Source: Ephydatia muelleri
Taxonomy: Eukaryota > Porifera > Demospongiae > Spongillida > Spongillidae
Length of the DNA stretch: 64,000 nt
Reading direction: 5' to 3'
Assembly: GCA_013339895.1 (NCBI GenBank)
Contig: JABACO010000047.1
Coordinates: 1 to 64,000 of the forward strand
Under the pieces are notes generated by a model. It searched no databases, was not told where the DNA came from, and saw nothing but the letters and a program-made list of their open reading frames with translations. Positions 35,951-49,244 of this stretch are shown piece after piece (the first letter of the stretch is position 1; each line of letters starts with the position of its first letter). The position numbers and the translations under genes were made by a program.

Positions 35951-36511
35951 ATCGCATGAAGTACCTGCAGCGGAGGAAGGGATTCAAAGTCTGGAGGTAA
36001 TCCTTCTGTTCATTTCTGTGTGAACGTTTGTGACAAGGTGTATGGTGTAGTTAATGCTTGTATATGTCAGTACATACCTGTTCCACACATGTTAGCATCA
36101 CCCGCCCTCCTCCCCATCCCTACCTACTACCCTAGAGTGCGTCAAGGTATTGATGACGTGTGTTATGTACGTTAACTGAGAGCCATTATTCCTTGAGAAC
36201 TTGAAAACATCTTTTGCTTACGTGTACATGGTTAAAAAAAATTAAGAAATTGAATTTGTGAATTGGTATACACAGTTTAGAAGTAGATGTGCGAGTGGGT
36301 TGAGGGGGTGAGGGGGGGAGGAGGGCTTTTCTTTAACTGCTGTCATGCTTTTTCACAAAGGAACAGCACTGGCTTCCATATTTTTTGGTATGGTAATGGA
36401 TGATACATACACAGTGATAAAGATGTTGTGACCTTCCCTGAAAGCTTATATTGCTTCCCCCATACCCCCTATGCTAGACAGCTGTGACTCTCCCTTGTTA
36501 ATTATTCATTA

Positions 36512-36537
36512 CCCCCCCCCCCCCCCCCCCCCCCCCC
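36512..36537. repeat. Poly-C run of 26
   Basis: A C homopolymer ending in CAG, in the intron between ClC pseudogene exons A and B. Confidence 0.9.
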
Positions 36538-36939
36538 AGGAAGTTAAAGGACTTCCTCCTGTATAGAAGTCATATATGTACATGTACATGTGCATGTTTT
36601 TCATTTACTTATTCAGGGTGATGGTCCTTAGTCCAGATTTACAATAACAGGCCTGCTTTGGCAACTAGATATTGTACACGTGAAAATCTTTGCTGTTAAC
36701 ATTAATCTTTACGTCTGACTGCAAGTCTGCATGCATATTTTTTCTTTGTGCTGAATAATAATAGTGGATTGCGTTTGAAAAAATCTGAAGTGGTCTACAA
36801 CTGCAGTTTTGTTTGCACACAGTTCCATAGTACATTAATGCTTTTCCCGTTTTGTGTCTTTGAACTTTTGTGCCAATTTCGGTTGCTCTAAGTCGTTTGT
36901 TCCTACATCCAGTGGACAACAACTTACGTGTGTGTACTA

Positions 36940-37209
36940 GTGGCTGTTACATGTATGTACTAGTGGCTGTTACATGTATGTACTAGTGGCTGTTACATGT
37001 ATGTACTAGTGGCTGTTACATGTATGTACTAGTGGCTGTTACATGTATGTACTAGTGGCTGTTACATGTATGTACTAGTGGCTGTTACATGTATGTACTA
37101 GTGGCTGTTACATGTATGTACTAGTGGCTGTTACATGTATGTACTAGTGGCTGTTACATGTATGTACTAGTGGCTGTTACATGTATGTACTAGTGGCTGT
37201 TACATGTAT
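36940..37209. repeat. 23-bp minisatellite, about 12 copies
   Basis: Near-identical copies of GTACTAGTGGCTGTTACATG+TAT in a ClC pseudogene intron. Confidence 0.95.
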
Positions 37210-38646
37210 GTTGGATGGCTTGTGATCCATACATAAATTGTGTTCGTGTACATGTCATTAGCAGGGTTTCATCTAAATGTAGGGCATTTGCCCACCCCCC
37301 CCTCCACCGCACCCACCCCCAAAGTTTTTCCCTGATTAGTCAAACCTTTACAGTAAGTGGACAACAGGGCATACTAAGCTTGCATGTGGGGGGATTGATT
37401 ATTTAGTCCCAACCAATCCACTCCATACATGTGTATCTGCTCACTCCCACACACAGATGTGCATGCATGTACTACCTCGAGAGGAATGTACTTATTAACA
37501 TCACAATCAGGTTTAGGGGTGAGGGACATGCATGTGCGTATAGTTGTGCTTCTGAGGGTATGGGTGTAGGGGATGGGCATGCATGGACATGCATGGACAT
37601 ATAGTTTGCTTTTGCGGTATCAACACACAAGTGTACATGTGATTGTAACTTATATACAGTATGTTCATTTGTTTCCGCTATGCACAGAATAGTTGAGGTT
37701 GCCTTGGTAACTGTCGTGACAACAACACTGATGTTCTTTAGTGGGATGACTGTAGCCACATGTCTGCCAATGGAGAACCTTTCCAATTCAACTGTAAGTG
37801 AATTGTACTATTGGCTAATAGGGGATGGCCGAAACTTTGCTTTTTTAGTTAATGAAGTTTATTAGTTTGATAATCATGCAGTTGTTACACTGTTGATTGC
37901 AACAGTTTGATACTCTGTGTGGATTAATTGGAATTCAAGAATTTGTCATCACCTCATTGACTAGATGTACTGTAGATTGCAATTACTTTTGCATCTTGGA
38001 TGCCCTAGCTTGTGTTGTGCGCTGTCTTCTGCTATTGCATTAGAGATGTTAACCCTTCTACAATAGTGTCTTACTTTTATATTCAATCTTTCTGGCTAAA
38101 TGTGGGTGCAATGTAACATCCATGACGTCCTTGTCTTGGTCAAGGGGGAGGCATACCTACATGTACTCCACCCCCAACAAGAAGGAAAAAAATGGTTCGT
38201 GTTTGAAACATCTCCACATCCACGAATGCCTCAGCAAACGTGTTTAACTTTCAGGAATTAAATGACACCCGTACATGATTATGTGTGTAGATGCATTCAC
38301 GATTACCAATACACGGACGTTTAAACTCGAGCCATTTATTTATCCATTGGGTTGGGGGCGGAGGGAGGGCTTATAACGGGACCTTACAATACACAACAGG
38401 AGTAGACATACCACGGTACATTGTGCATTGCTAGCATAAGCAACCTGTATCACTATGATAGTTTTCTCTCTGATGCTTATCCCCCGTTGATGTTCCCTTA
38501 ACTCTTCTTTTGCTAATGACACCAATCATTATTTTTGCCACTCAAGCGGCAACTTCATAGCGGGACCTAAGTATCTAAATGACATCACAACGTTATTCTT
38601 CAGTTCCCAGGAGGTGGCTGTTAGGCTTCTGTTTCATTTGAGATGT

Positions 38647-38737
<91 letters not shown>

Positions 38738-38745
38738 CGTGTGTG
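38647..38745. repeat. GT microsatellite
   Basis: (GT)n of about 95 bases begins right at the donor of ClC pseudogene exon C. Confidence 0.95.
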
Positions 38746-39279
38746 CGTGCATGCCAGACATCTGGGGCATAGCCGCATTCCACTGCTGGATAACTAGTAG
38801 TTGGATGCGATGGCTTTAAATATATTTATGTCCTGATATAAATGTGACTTTAGCCCCTGCCCCCCCAAAATGACACCTTCCTGAATAATTAATAAAAAAT
38901 ATGATTGAGTCCTACTATGCACAACCAAAATATGATGTGTGTTTATGAGGAGGTTAGAGGGTTAAATAGCATTGCTTAAAATATTGAGGTCACTTGCATG
39001 TTGAAACTCTATACAGTATGGAAGCCATTCTTTGTCTTAATTTTTTGGATAAAGAATGGCCTTCTGCGCATGCGCGGGTCTGTGCACGTCCGGCCCCCGC
39101 ATCACTCACTTTCGGACACCTGCGGTCCGGCAGTAAAAAACGTTGAATGAACTCGTGCGATGATCAAATTGATTAGGCAACGCCCTTCTCGGAGGAGAGC
39201 AGCTGGAATGGCTAGGAGAATTCCTCTCCAAAGGAAAAGGTAAGGCGAGAGCAGGAACAGAAATATTTTGGGTCATACT

Positions 39280-39314
<35 letters not shown>

Positions 39315-41100
39315 ACAGGTCAGCATACAGTGGAGGCCCCTGCAAAGGTGGCATATTTGCGGGTAATTAAAATATCCTTGGTAAATACGATGTTGCTATT
39401 TTGATATACACGTATACATAATATATTTGCATGGAGTCCGTTGTTCCTCTGTTGGACAGCTATTTTGCCGTTTAGGGAGTGCGCAACACAGACTGCCTAT
39501 CTGTACTCCCGTGTGTACATCATCTTGGTCGTTGACTGCACTGGTTCCTCCACGGTCATTTCTAGTTGTTTCTTGCTGTGTTTATGACCGCATACTTAAG
39601 TGCGGGGGGGTCCATAAACCAGACTAGTGACCTTGTCATGCAGCAATTCCCTCAGTCTTGAATAACTAAGACTAATAACTAAGTGTCTAACTGCAGTGAA
39701 TTGTCATTAATGATCTTTTGGAGATTCCTCCACGCAACATAACATCTTTTATGATCCATGCTATCTTGGTGCGCAGTATTCTTAACGCATAGCCTTTTCC
39801 ACTTCCTTAGAATAGCCACTTGATACAGCTTGTAAAAAGCCATTCCAAACACTAAGATAGAGTCAAAATCTGACAAGGAAAGCACCAGACTAGGCAATCA
39901 TGATTGACATCTTCTCTGTTTGGCAGTTTATAAGACAGAATAGAAACTGAGAACACTCTGTTGGAATAATCGTGAGGAAATTGTAGCGGAAGCTTTAATT
40001 AATTTTCAGAACCCGTTCTAACAGCTTCTTTTACTTCACCTCTTGTGGGCATTTCTCCCTTGATGACCCTTCTCCCTTGATGAACCTTCTCCCTTGATGA
40101 ACCTTCCTATATTAACTAACTCTACAATACTGGTTTTGGTTTCAACTGCCATTAAGGTGTTGTCATGGATATCCAGGATCATCTGCAACTGGTACAGATC
40201 GGGGCCCTCTTCTTGAATCTCAGGGCCTTCACTCAATCCTTCAGTATCAATTGTCATGGCAACATCAGCGGAAAATTCTTGGCCAAGATCTTGGGTTGAA
40301 ATCTTGAGATCTTGGGGGAATGATCTTGGCCAAGATACTTCCAAGATCAGCCAAGATCGGTCAATATCTTGGCAAGGTCATTGCCACGAAATTCTTGCTT
40401 CTTGGCCAATGCCCCATGATTCTTGGGCAAGTCCCCAAGATCCTTGGACGACCCAAGATTATTGGCTTCAACCCTTGTTTGATCCTACAGTGTGTTCTTG
40501 CCTTGGTGTGCAATGTATCATATTATGGAGTAATGCACAACATTAAGAAATGAATCACGATATAAATAGTAATGGAATACAAATTAAAAACAACAATAAG
40601 AAAAGACAGAACATGAAGATTACAAGTTTTTGCATATGGTTGTACCCAATCCTAGCAAGAACCAGTACCCTAGCCTCCTGCCTTCTGCCTTTTCCTAATT
40701 TTGTCATGGCACTTCTGATATTGCAATGCTGTTTTATTTCACAGATCTTGTTGTCAAAAAACACTCTTAGAGTATCTCTTCAGCATTTTGTTCATATAAA
40801 CACAATCAACAAAGCTGTGTCATCCCGGGAAGGTGCACAGATAGTTTGGCTCATTTGCGCCATGTTTATTGTTGTCCTCTCTATGATTGCATCATAAGCC
40901 ACAAGGGCATGCAGCCTGGGGGACCGATAGATCAAACAGTCAGTCAGGACCACTAAACTAGTGATAGATATTACTCACAGTGTATTGTTGTATGCATTTA
41001 TTATGAATCATTAATGATACGATATTGATGTCTGATGCATAAGACTTGGTACAAATAAGGATGAAGACATGCATCAGATGTATTTATGAGGGAAAGATGG
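38746..41100. other. Intronic sequence of the ClC pseudogene, no gene seen
   Basis: Contains a poly-G run (39280-39313) and a patch of imperfect CTTGGCCAAGAT-like palindromic words (about 40260-40460) that open accidental frames. No conserved coding motif was recognised. Confidence 0.5.
39280..39313. repeat. Poly-G run of 34
   Basis: An uninterrupted G homopolymer. Confidence 0.9.
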
Positions 41101-41112
41101 ATCTCAGCCATA

Positions 41113-44100
41113 CAGGGTAGTCAACTAGAGGCCTCTTAGTAACACCAATGATACAGGGTTGTCATTGGAGGCCGCAGGGGTAGTCAACTGGAGGCCTCTT
41201 AGTAACACCAATGATACAGGGTAGTCAACTGGAGGCCGCTTAGTAACACCAATGATACAGGGTAGTCAACTGGAGGCCACTTAGTAACACCAATGATACA
41301 GGGTAGTCAACTGGAGGCCGCTTAGTAACACCAATGATACAGGGTAGTCAACTGGAGGCCGCTTAGTAACACCAATGATACAGGGTAGTCAACTGGAGGC
41401 CGCTTAGTAACACCAATGATACAGGGTAGTCAACTGGAGGCCACTTAGTAACACCAATGATACAGGGTAGTCAACTAGAGGCCTCTAGTAACACCAATGA
41501 TACAGGGTAGTCAACTGGAGGCCTCTTAGTAACACCAATGATACAGGGTAGTCAACTGGAGGCCGCTTAGTAACACCAATGATACAGGGTAGTCAACTGG
41601 AGGCCGCTAGTAACACCAATGATACAGGGTAGTCAACTGGAGGCCACTTAGTAACACCAATGATACAGGGTAGTCAACTGGAGGCCACTTAGTAACACCA
41701 ATGATACAGGGTAGTCAACTAGAGGCCTCTTAGTAACACCAATGATACAGGGTAGTCAACTGGAGGCCACTTAGTAACACCAATGATACAGGGTAGTCAA
41801 CTGGAGGCCGCTTAGTAACACCAATGATACAGGGTAGTCAACTGGAGGCCACTTAGTAACACCAATGATACAGGGTAGTCAACTAGAGGCCACTTAGTAA
41901 CACCAATGATACAGGGTAGTCAACTGGAGGCCTCTTAGTAACACCAATGATACAGGGTAGTCAACTGGAGGCCTCTTAGTAACACCAATGATACAGGGTA
42001 AGTCAACTAGAGGCCGCTTAGTAACACCAATGATACAGGGTAGTCAACTAGAGGCCTCTTAGTAACACCAATGATACAGGGTAGTCAACTGGAGGCCGCT
42101 TAGTAACACCAATGATACAGGGTAGTCAACTAGAGGCCACTTAGTAACACCAATGATACAGGGTAGTCAACTAGAGGCCTCTTAGTAACACCAATGATAC
42201 AGGGTAGTCAACTGGAGGCCTCTTAGTAACACCAATGATACAGGGTAGTCAACTGGAGGCCTCTTAGTAACACCAATGATACAGGGTAGTCAACTAGAGG
42301 CCGCTTAGTAACACCAATGATACAGGGGTAGTCAACTGGAGGCCTCTTAGTAACACCAATGATACAGGGTAGTCAACTGGAGGCCGCTTAGTAACACCAA
42401 TGATACAGGGTTGTCATTGGAGGCCGCTTAGTAACACCAATGATACAGGGTAGTCAACTGGAGGCCTCTTAGTAACACCAATGATACAGGGTAGTCAACT
42501 GGAGGCCTCTTAGTAACACCAATGATACAGGGTAGTCAACTGGAGGCCTCTTAGTAACACCAATGATACAGGGTAGTCAACTGGAGGCCGCTTAGTAACA
42601 CCAATGATACAGGGTTGTCATTGGAGGCCGCTTAGTAACACCAATGATACAGGGTAGTCAACTAGAGGCCTCTTAGTAACACCAATGATACAGGGTAGTC
42701 AACTGGAGGCCTCTTAGTAACACCAATGATACAGGGTAGTCAACTAGAGGCCTCTTAGTAACACCAATGATACAGGGTAGTCAACTGGAGGCCTCTTAGT
42801 AACACCAATGATACAGGGTAGTCAACTGGAGGCCGCTTAGTAACACCAATGATACAGGGTTGTCATTGGAGGCCGCTTAGTAACACCAATGATACAGGGT
42901 AGTCAACTGGAGGCCGCTTAGTAACACCAATGATACAGGGTAGTCAACTAGAGGCCTCTTAGTAACACCAATGATACAGGGTAGTCAACTGGAGGCCGCT
43001 TAGTAACACCAATGATACAGGGTAGTCAACTAGAGGCCGCTTAGTAACACCAATGATACAGGGTAGTCAACTGGAGGCCGCTTAGTAACACCAATGATAC
43101 AGGGTAGTCAACTAGAGGCCTCTTAGTAACACCAATGATACAGGGTAGTCAACTAGAGGCCTCTTAGTAACACCAATGATACAGGGTAGTCAACTGGAGG
43201 CCGCTTAGTAACACCAATGATACAGGGTAGTCAACTGGAGGCCTCTTAGTAACACCAATGATACAGGGTAGTCAACTGGAGGCCTCTTAGTAACACCAAT
43301 GATACAGGGTAGTCAACTGGAGGCCGCTTAGTAACACCAATGATACAGGGTAGTCAACTGGAGGCCGCTTAGTAACACCAATGATACAGGGTAGTCAACT
43401 AGAGGCCGCTTAGTAACACCAATGATACAGGGTAGTCAACTGGAGGCCGCTTAGTAGCACCAATGATACAGGGTAGTCAACTGGAGGCCTCTTAGTAACA
43501 CCAATGATACAGGGTAGTCATTGGAGGCCGCTAGTAACACCAATGATACAGGGTAGTCAACTGGAGGCCTCTTAGTAACACCAATGATACAGGGTAGTCA
43601 ACTGGAGGCCTCTTAGTAACACCAATGATACAGGGTAGTCAACTGGAGGCCGCTTAGTAACACCAATGATACAGGGTAGTCAACTGGAGGCCGCTTAGTA
43701 ACACCAATGATACAGGGTAGTCAACTAGAGGCCGCTTAGTAACACCAATGATACAGGGTAGTCAACTGGAGGCCTCTTAGTAACACCAATGATACAGGGT
43801 AGTCAACTGGAGGCCGCTTAGTAACACCAATGATACAGGGTAGTCAACTAGAGGCCTCTTAGTAACACCAATGATACAGGGTAGTCAACTGGAGGCCGCT
43901 TAGTAACACCAATGATACAGGGTAGTCAACTGGAGGCCTCTTAGTAACACCAATGATACAGGGTAGTCATTGGAGGCCGCTTAGTAACACCAATGATACA
44001 GGGTAGTCAACTGGAGGCCGCTTAGTAACACCAATGATACAGGGTAGTCAACTAGAGGCCGCTTAGTAACACCAATGATACAGGGTAGTCAACTAGAGGC

Positions 44101-46040
44101 CGCTTAGTAACACCAATGATACAGGGTAGTCAACTGGAGGCCTCTTAGTAACACCAATGATACAGGGTAGTCAACTGGAGGCCGCTTAGTAACACCAATG
44201 ATACAGGGTAGTCAACTAGAGGCCTCTAGTAACACCAATGATACAGGGTAGTCAACTGGAGGCCGCTTAGTAACACCAATGATACAGGGTAGTCAACTGG
44301 AGGCCGCTTAGTAACACCAATGATACAGGGTAGTCAACTAGAGGCCACTTAGTAACACCAATGATACAGGGTAGTCAACTGGAGGCCGCTTAGTAACACC
44401 AATGATACAGGGTAGTCAACTGGAGGCCGCTTAGTAACACCAATGATACAGGGTAGTCAACTGGAGGCGCTTACGCTAACACCAATGATACAGGGTAGTC
44501 AACTGGAGGCCGCTTAGTAACACCAATGATACAGGGTAGTCAACTGGAGGCCGCTAGTACCACCAATGATACAGGGTAGTCAACTGGAGGCCGCTTAGTA
44601 CCACCAATGATAAGGTAGTCAACTGGAGGCCGTCTTAGTAACACCAATGATACAGGGTAGTCAACTGGAGGCCGCTTGTAACACCAATGATACAGGGTAG
44701 TCAACTGGAGGCCGCTTAGTAACACCAATGATACAGGGTAGTCAACTGGAGGCCCGCTTAGTAACACAATGATAAGGGTAGTCAATGGAGGCGCCTTAGA
44801 ACACCAATGATACAGGGTAGTCAACTGGAGGCGCCCTTAGTAAACACCAATGATACAGGTGTAGTCAACTGGAGGCCGCTTAGTAACACCAATGATACAG
44901 GTAGTCAATGGAGGCCTCTTAGTAACACCAATGATACAGGGTAGTCAACTGGAGGCCACTTAGTAACACCAATGATACAGGGTAGTCAACTGGGGCCGAC
45001 TAGTAACACCAATGATACAGGGTAGTCAACTGGAGCGCCTTCCTAGTAACACCAATGATACAGGGTAGTCAACTGGAGGCCGCTTAGTAACACCCAATGA
45101 TACAGGGTAGTCAACTAGAGGCCGCTTAGTCACACCCAATGATACAGGGTAGTCAACTAGAGGCCGCTTAGTAACACCAATGATACAGGGTAGTCAACTG
45201 GAGGCCGCTTAGTAACACCAATGATCAGGGTAGTCAACTGGAGGCCGCTCTTAGTAACACCAATGATACAGGGTAGTCAACTGGAGGCCGCTTAGTAACA
45301 CCAATGATACAGGGTATGTCAACTGGAGGCCTCTTAGTAACACCACTGATACAGGGTGTCAACTGGAGGCCTCTTAGTAACACCAATGATACAGGGTAGT
45401 CAACTGGAGGCCTCTTAGTAACACCAATGATACAGGGTTGTCAACTGGAGGCCGCTTAGTAACACCAATGATACAGGTAGTCAACTGGAGGCCGCCTTAG
45501 TAACACCAATGATACAGGGTAGTCAACTGGAGGCCGCTTAGTAACACCAATGATACAGGGTAGTCAACTGGAGGCCGCTTAGTAACACCAATGATACAGG
45601 GTAGTCAACTGGAGGCCGCTTAGTAACACCAATGATACAGGGTAGTCAACTGGAGGCCGCTTAGTAACACCAATGATACAGGGTAGTCAACTGGAGGCCT
45701 CTTAGTAACACCAATGATACAGGGTAGTCAACTAGAGGCCGCTTAGTAACACCAATGATACAGGGTAGTCAACTAGAGGCCGCTTAGTAACACCAATGAT
45801 ACAGGGTAGTCAACTGGAGGCCGCTTAGTAACACCAATGATACAGGGTAGTCAACTAGAGGCCCTCTTAGTAACACCAATGATACAGGGTAGTCAACTGG
45901 AGGCCGCTTAGTAACACCAATGATACAGGGTAGTCAACTAGAGGCCACTTAGTAACACCAATGATACAGGGTAGTCAACTGGAGGCCGCTTAGTAACACC
46001 AATGATACAGGGTAGTCAACTGGAGGCCGCTTAGTAACAC
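41113..46040. repeat. 41-bp minisatellite, about 120 copies (4.9 kb)
   Basis: The unit GTAGTCAACTGGAGGCCGCT+TAGTAACACCAATGATACAGG repeats across the region. Copies differ mainly at GGAGG/AGAGG and CCGCT/CCTCT/CCACT, with some GTTGTCATTGG variants. The part at about 44460-45480 has many single-base indels compared with both flanks. It lies in the intron between ClC pseudogene exons C and D. Confidence 0.97.
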
Positions 46041-46368
46041 CATCTGCCCACCAATGACGGTCAGAGATATCAAATGGATATAAAATCTACACTGCATTGA
46101 TTCCTCTCAACGTCCTCGCAGTCAGTTGAATCAATTCCTTCACAATCTTCTGCTAAATCAAAGGCATGTTTTTGAAGCGTCTTCTGTCCTTTGACTCCTC
46201 TAACACATATTGCCTTTTCTTTTCTGGGCACCTGATTTATGATGGTAGCTCATTCTTGCTAAGTGTATATTAATCACATAAAATGCTGTGATTGGTTGTA
46301 ATGGGCTGGGCCCCCCAAATGTTAGCTCGGAACGACCTACCCATAAAGAGACCATTCATTACTGGCCT

Positions 46369-46392
46369 GGGGGGGGGGGGGGGGGGGGGGGG
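46369..46392. repeat. Poly-G run of 24
   Basis: A G homopolymer in the intron upstream of ClC pseudogene exon D. Confidence 0.9.
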
Positions 46393-46737
46393 CATTGTAA
46401 GGCCAGTCGGGGTGTGGCTCTAAAGGCCCGGGGCCCCAGTAAGTTTTCCCCCCCTCCCTATCTTGTAGGTGCTGGTGACAACAGAAATCTCTTGGCATTG
46501 CCAAAACCAGGCCTGTATGAAACAAATGATTGAGTGTGTGGGCATGCCTTATTAGGGGAAAAAAAAACTGTCCATGGTTACCAGAAACCATAGTTTATAT
46601 AGATATGGCTAATTGTTACATAATACACTTGTGGTGTATGTAAATTTAAACAACACTTCTTTTCTTCAGTGCATCCATTTAAGAAATATTATGGTGTCCT
46701 GATGTTCAACCTCATACTTGGACTTTTTTATTTTGCA

Positions 46738-47132
46738 AAAACATTAAGACTAAGAATGGCTTCTATACTGTATTTAAAGGGGCAGAGTTTCAACATGCAA
46801 GTTAACCGTGCTATAAACACATATCATATTTTGGTTGTACGTAGTAAGAGCATCGACGTGATGAACCCCTGCAAGGTCTGTAAGGACTCAATTATCCATA
46901 AGATAAGAAAGGTGTATTTTGTAAACCATTAGCATTATTAAACTTTTTATTTTGGGCTAAACTCAACATTTATATCAGGACACAAGCGTATGAGAAGTTT
47001 GCACAAAATCAAAAGCTGAGCATCCAACTGCAGGTTATCCAGCAGTTCTGAGTGTTGTATTGCTTTTTTGTGTGTGTGTGATGTAGTTGCATATATAGTA
47101 CAAATACGTGTATGCTATAAGAAGCTGCTGCA
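46738..47132. mobile_element. Unclassified 395-bp insertion within ClC pseudogene exon D
   Basis: Exon D reads LILGLFYFA up to 46737 and resumes CWTLGSAIPSG at 47133 in the same phase. The insert is flanked by TGCA (46734-46737 and 47129-47132), a possible 4-bp target duplication. No terminal repeats or coding sequence were recognised. Confidence 0.5.
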
Positions 47133-47840
47133 TGCTGGACACTTGGAAGTGCCATCCCCAGTGGCCCAGTGGACACTTCATTCCTTGCGTTTTTATTGGA
47201 GCACTCTACGGACGGTTCATATCCAGCTTTGTGGAGTAAGTTATTTATCCTTACCAACTGGTGGTCCGTATAGCTACGAATTCCATGCTGGTAGGTTTTT
47301 TTTAAATTTGACATTGGTACTGACAGTGTGCAAGTCTTCAGCATATGGACCCCAATATCATCACCTTACAACCAATTATAATCCACAATGTGATCAAAGC
47401 ATCATTGTATTTACTTATTTGTGTTATCTATTATGTGTTATTTGTGTGCACACACACGTACACGTACATGTAGGTGGGGGTTATGTGCCTTCAGTCGGCC
47501 CTCTCACTATTTCCGTGGGAACATACTCGGTGATAGGAGCAGCCTCGTTCCTGTCTGGTGTGATGAGGATGACCATCAGCTTGACCATCATCATGATTGA
47601 GTCGATGTGGCAGATATCATATGGCATCCTGATCCTAATAGCTGTGGCGGTAAGGTTTGTCAGCCTATACGTGTGCATTGGTGTGCAATTTTTAATTTCG
47701 GGTTCCCTGTGTATTACTTAGCTTGCCCCGTGCTTCATGTTTTCCTGCGCTTTGGTGTATCCTATGGTGCCTGCCTTTTTAATGATAGTTACATGTATAG
47801 ACCTTTAATGTCAGGGATGTATTCTTTATTTATCCCCGGG

Positions 47841-47843
<3 letters not shown>

Positions 47844-47871
<28 letters not shown>
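47844..47871. repeat. Poly-G run of about 28
   Basis: A G homopolymer in the intron between ClC pseudogene exons E and F. Confidence 0.9.
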
Positions 47872-47940
47872 TCCCAAGCTGTTTTGCCCAATACGGTAGA
47901 GCACTACCCTAGGCTTGAGGCTACAGGTTCAAATCCTAAA

Positions 47941-48955
47941 TCATGGCCTTATATCATGGCCCTATATCATGGCCCTACATCATGGGCCTATATCATGGCC
48001 CTATATCATGGCCCTATATCATGGCCCTATATCATGGGGCCCTATATCATGGCCCTATATCATGGCCTTATATCATGGCCCTATATCATGGGGCCCTATA
48101 TCATGGGCCTTTATCATGGCCCTATATCATGACCCTATATCATGGGGCCCTATATCATGGGCCTTTATCATGGCCTTATATCATGGGGCCCTATATCATG
48201 GCCCTATATCATGGCCCTATATCATGACCCTATATCATGGGGCCCTATATCATGGCCCTATATCATGGGGCCCTATATCATGGCCCTATATCATGGGGCC
48301 CTATATCATGGCCCTATATCATGGCCCTATATCATGGCTCTATATCATGGGGCCCTATATCATGGCCCTATATCATGGCCCTATATCATGGCCCTATATC
48401 ATGGCCCTATATCATGGGGCCCTATATCATGGCCCTATATTATGGCCCTATATCATGGCCCTATATCATGGGGCCCTATATCATGGCCCTACATCATGGG
48501 CCTATATCATGGCCCTATATCATGGCCCTATATCATGGCCCTATATCATGGGGCCCTATATCATGGGCCTTTATCATGGCCCTATATCATGGCCCTATAT
48601 CATGGGGCCCTATATCATGGGCCTTTATCATGGCCTTATATCATGGGGCCCTATATCATGGCCCTATATCATGGGCCTATATCATGGCCCTATATCATGG
48701 CCCTATATCATGGGGCCCTATATCATGGCCCTATATCATGGGGCCCTATGTCATGGCCCTATATCATGGCCCTATATCATGGCCCTATATCATGGGGCCC
48801 TATATCATGGCCCTATATCATGGCCCTATATCATGGGCCTATATCATGGCCCTATATCATGGGGCCCTATATCATGGCCCTATATCATGGTCCTATATCA
48901 TGGGGCCCTATATCATGGGGCCCTATATCATGGCCCTATATCATGGCCCTATAAT
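47941..48955. repeat. 14-16 bp minisatellite, about 70 copies
   Basis: The unit GGCCCTATATCATG, with GGGGCCC and GGGCC length variants, repeats over about 1 kb. Open frames encoding runs of WPYIMALYHGP are by-products. Confidence 0.95.
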
Positions 48956-49244
48956 GTATTCCACCACGTATGGTGCCTAGGGTACTGCATCTGCTATGCC
49001 AGGCACTATGATCATTGGACAAATGTTTTAGCCAATCACCTCCATGCATCTTGCCTGCAGACGTTGCACAGTACATTGAACATCTGTAGTGTGCACCCCG
49101 CACGCAGTACATGTGCAATGAATGTGGTTGCAAATGCAGAACTCATGTGATAAGTTTGGGTGTGTTGCAGTGTGTGTACTGACATACCATTGTGGCAATG
49201 CAACAATGTGGTGGTTTATGGTGATCCAAGGCACATTCATCCCG

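Noticed and set aside
39679-39897. Small minus-strand ORF (MPSLVLSLSDFDS...)
   Set aside because: No recognisable motif, no splice partner, lies within the ClC pseudogene intron; likely chance.
40036-40546. Overlapping ORFs on both strands
   Set aside because: Arise from imperfect CTTGGCCAAGAT-like repeats; no conserved residues.
41113-46040. CRISPR array (regular spacing of repeated words)
   Set aside because: The whole 41-bp unit repeats without unique spacers, in a eukaryotic intron.
47915-49150. 411-codon frame rich in WPYIMALYHG
   Set aside because: Product of the 14-16 bp repeat in a ClC pseudogene intron.
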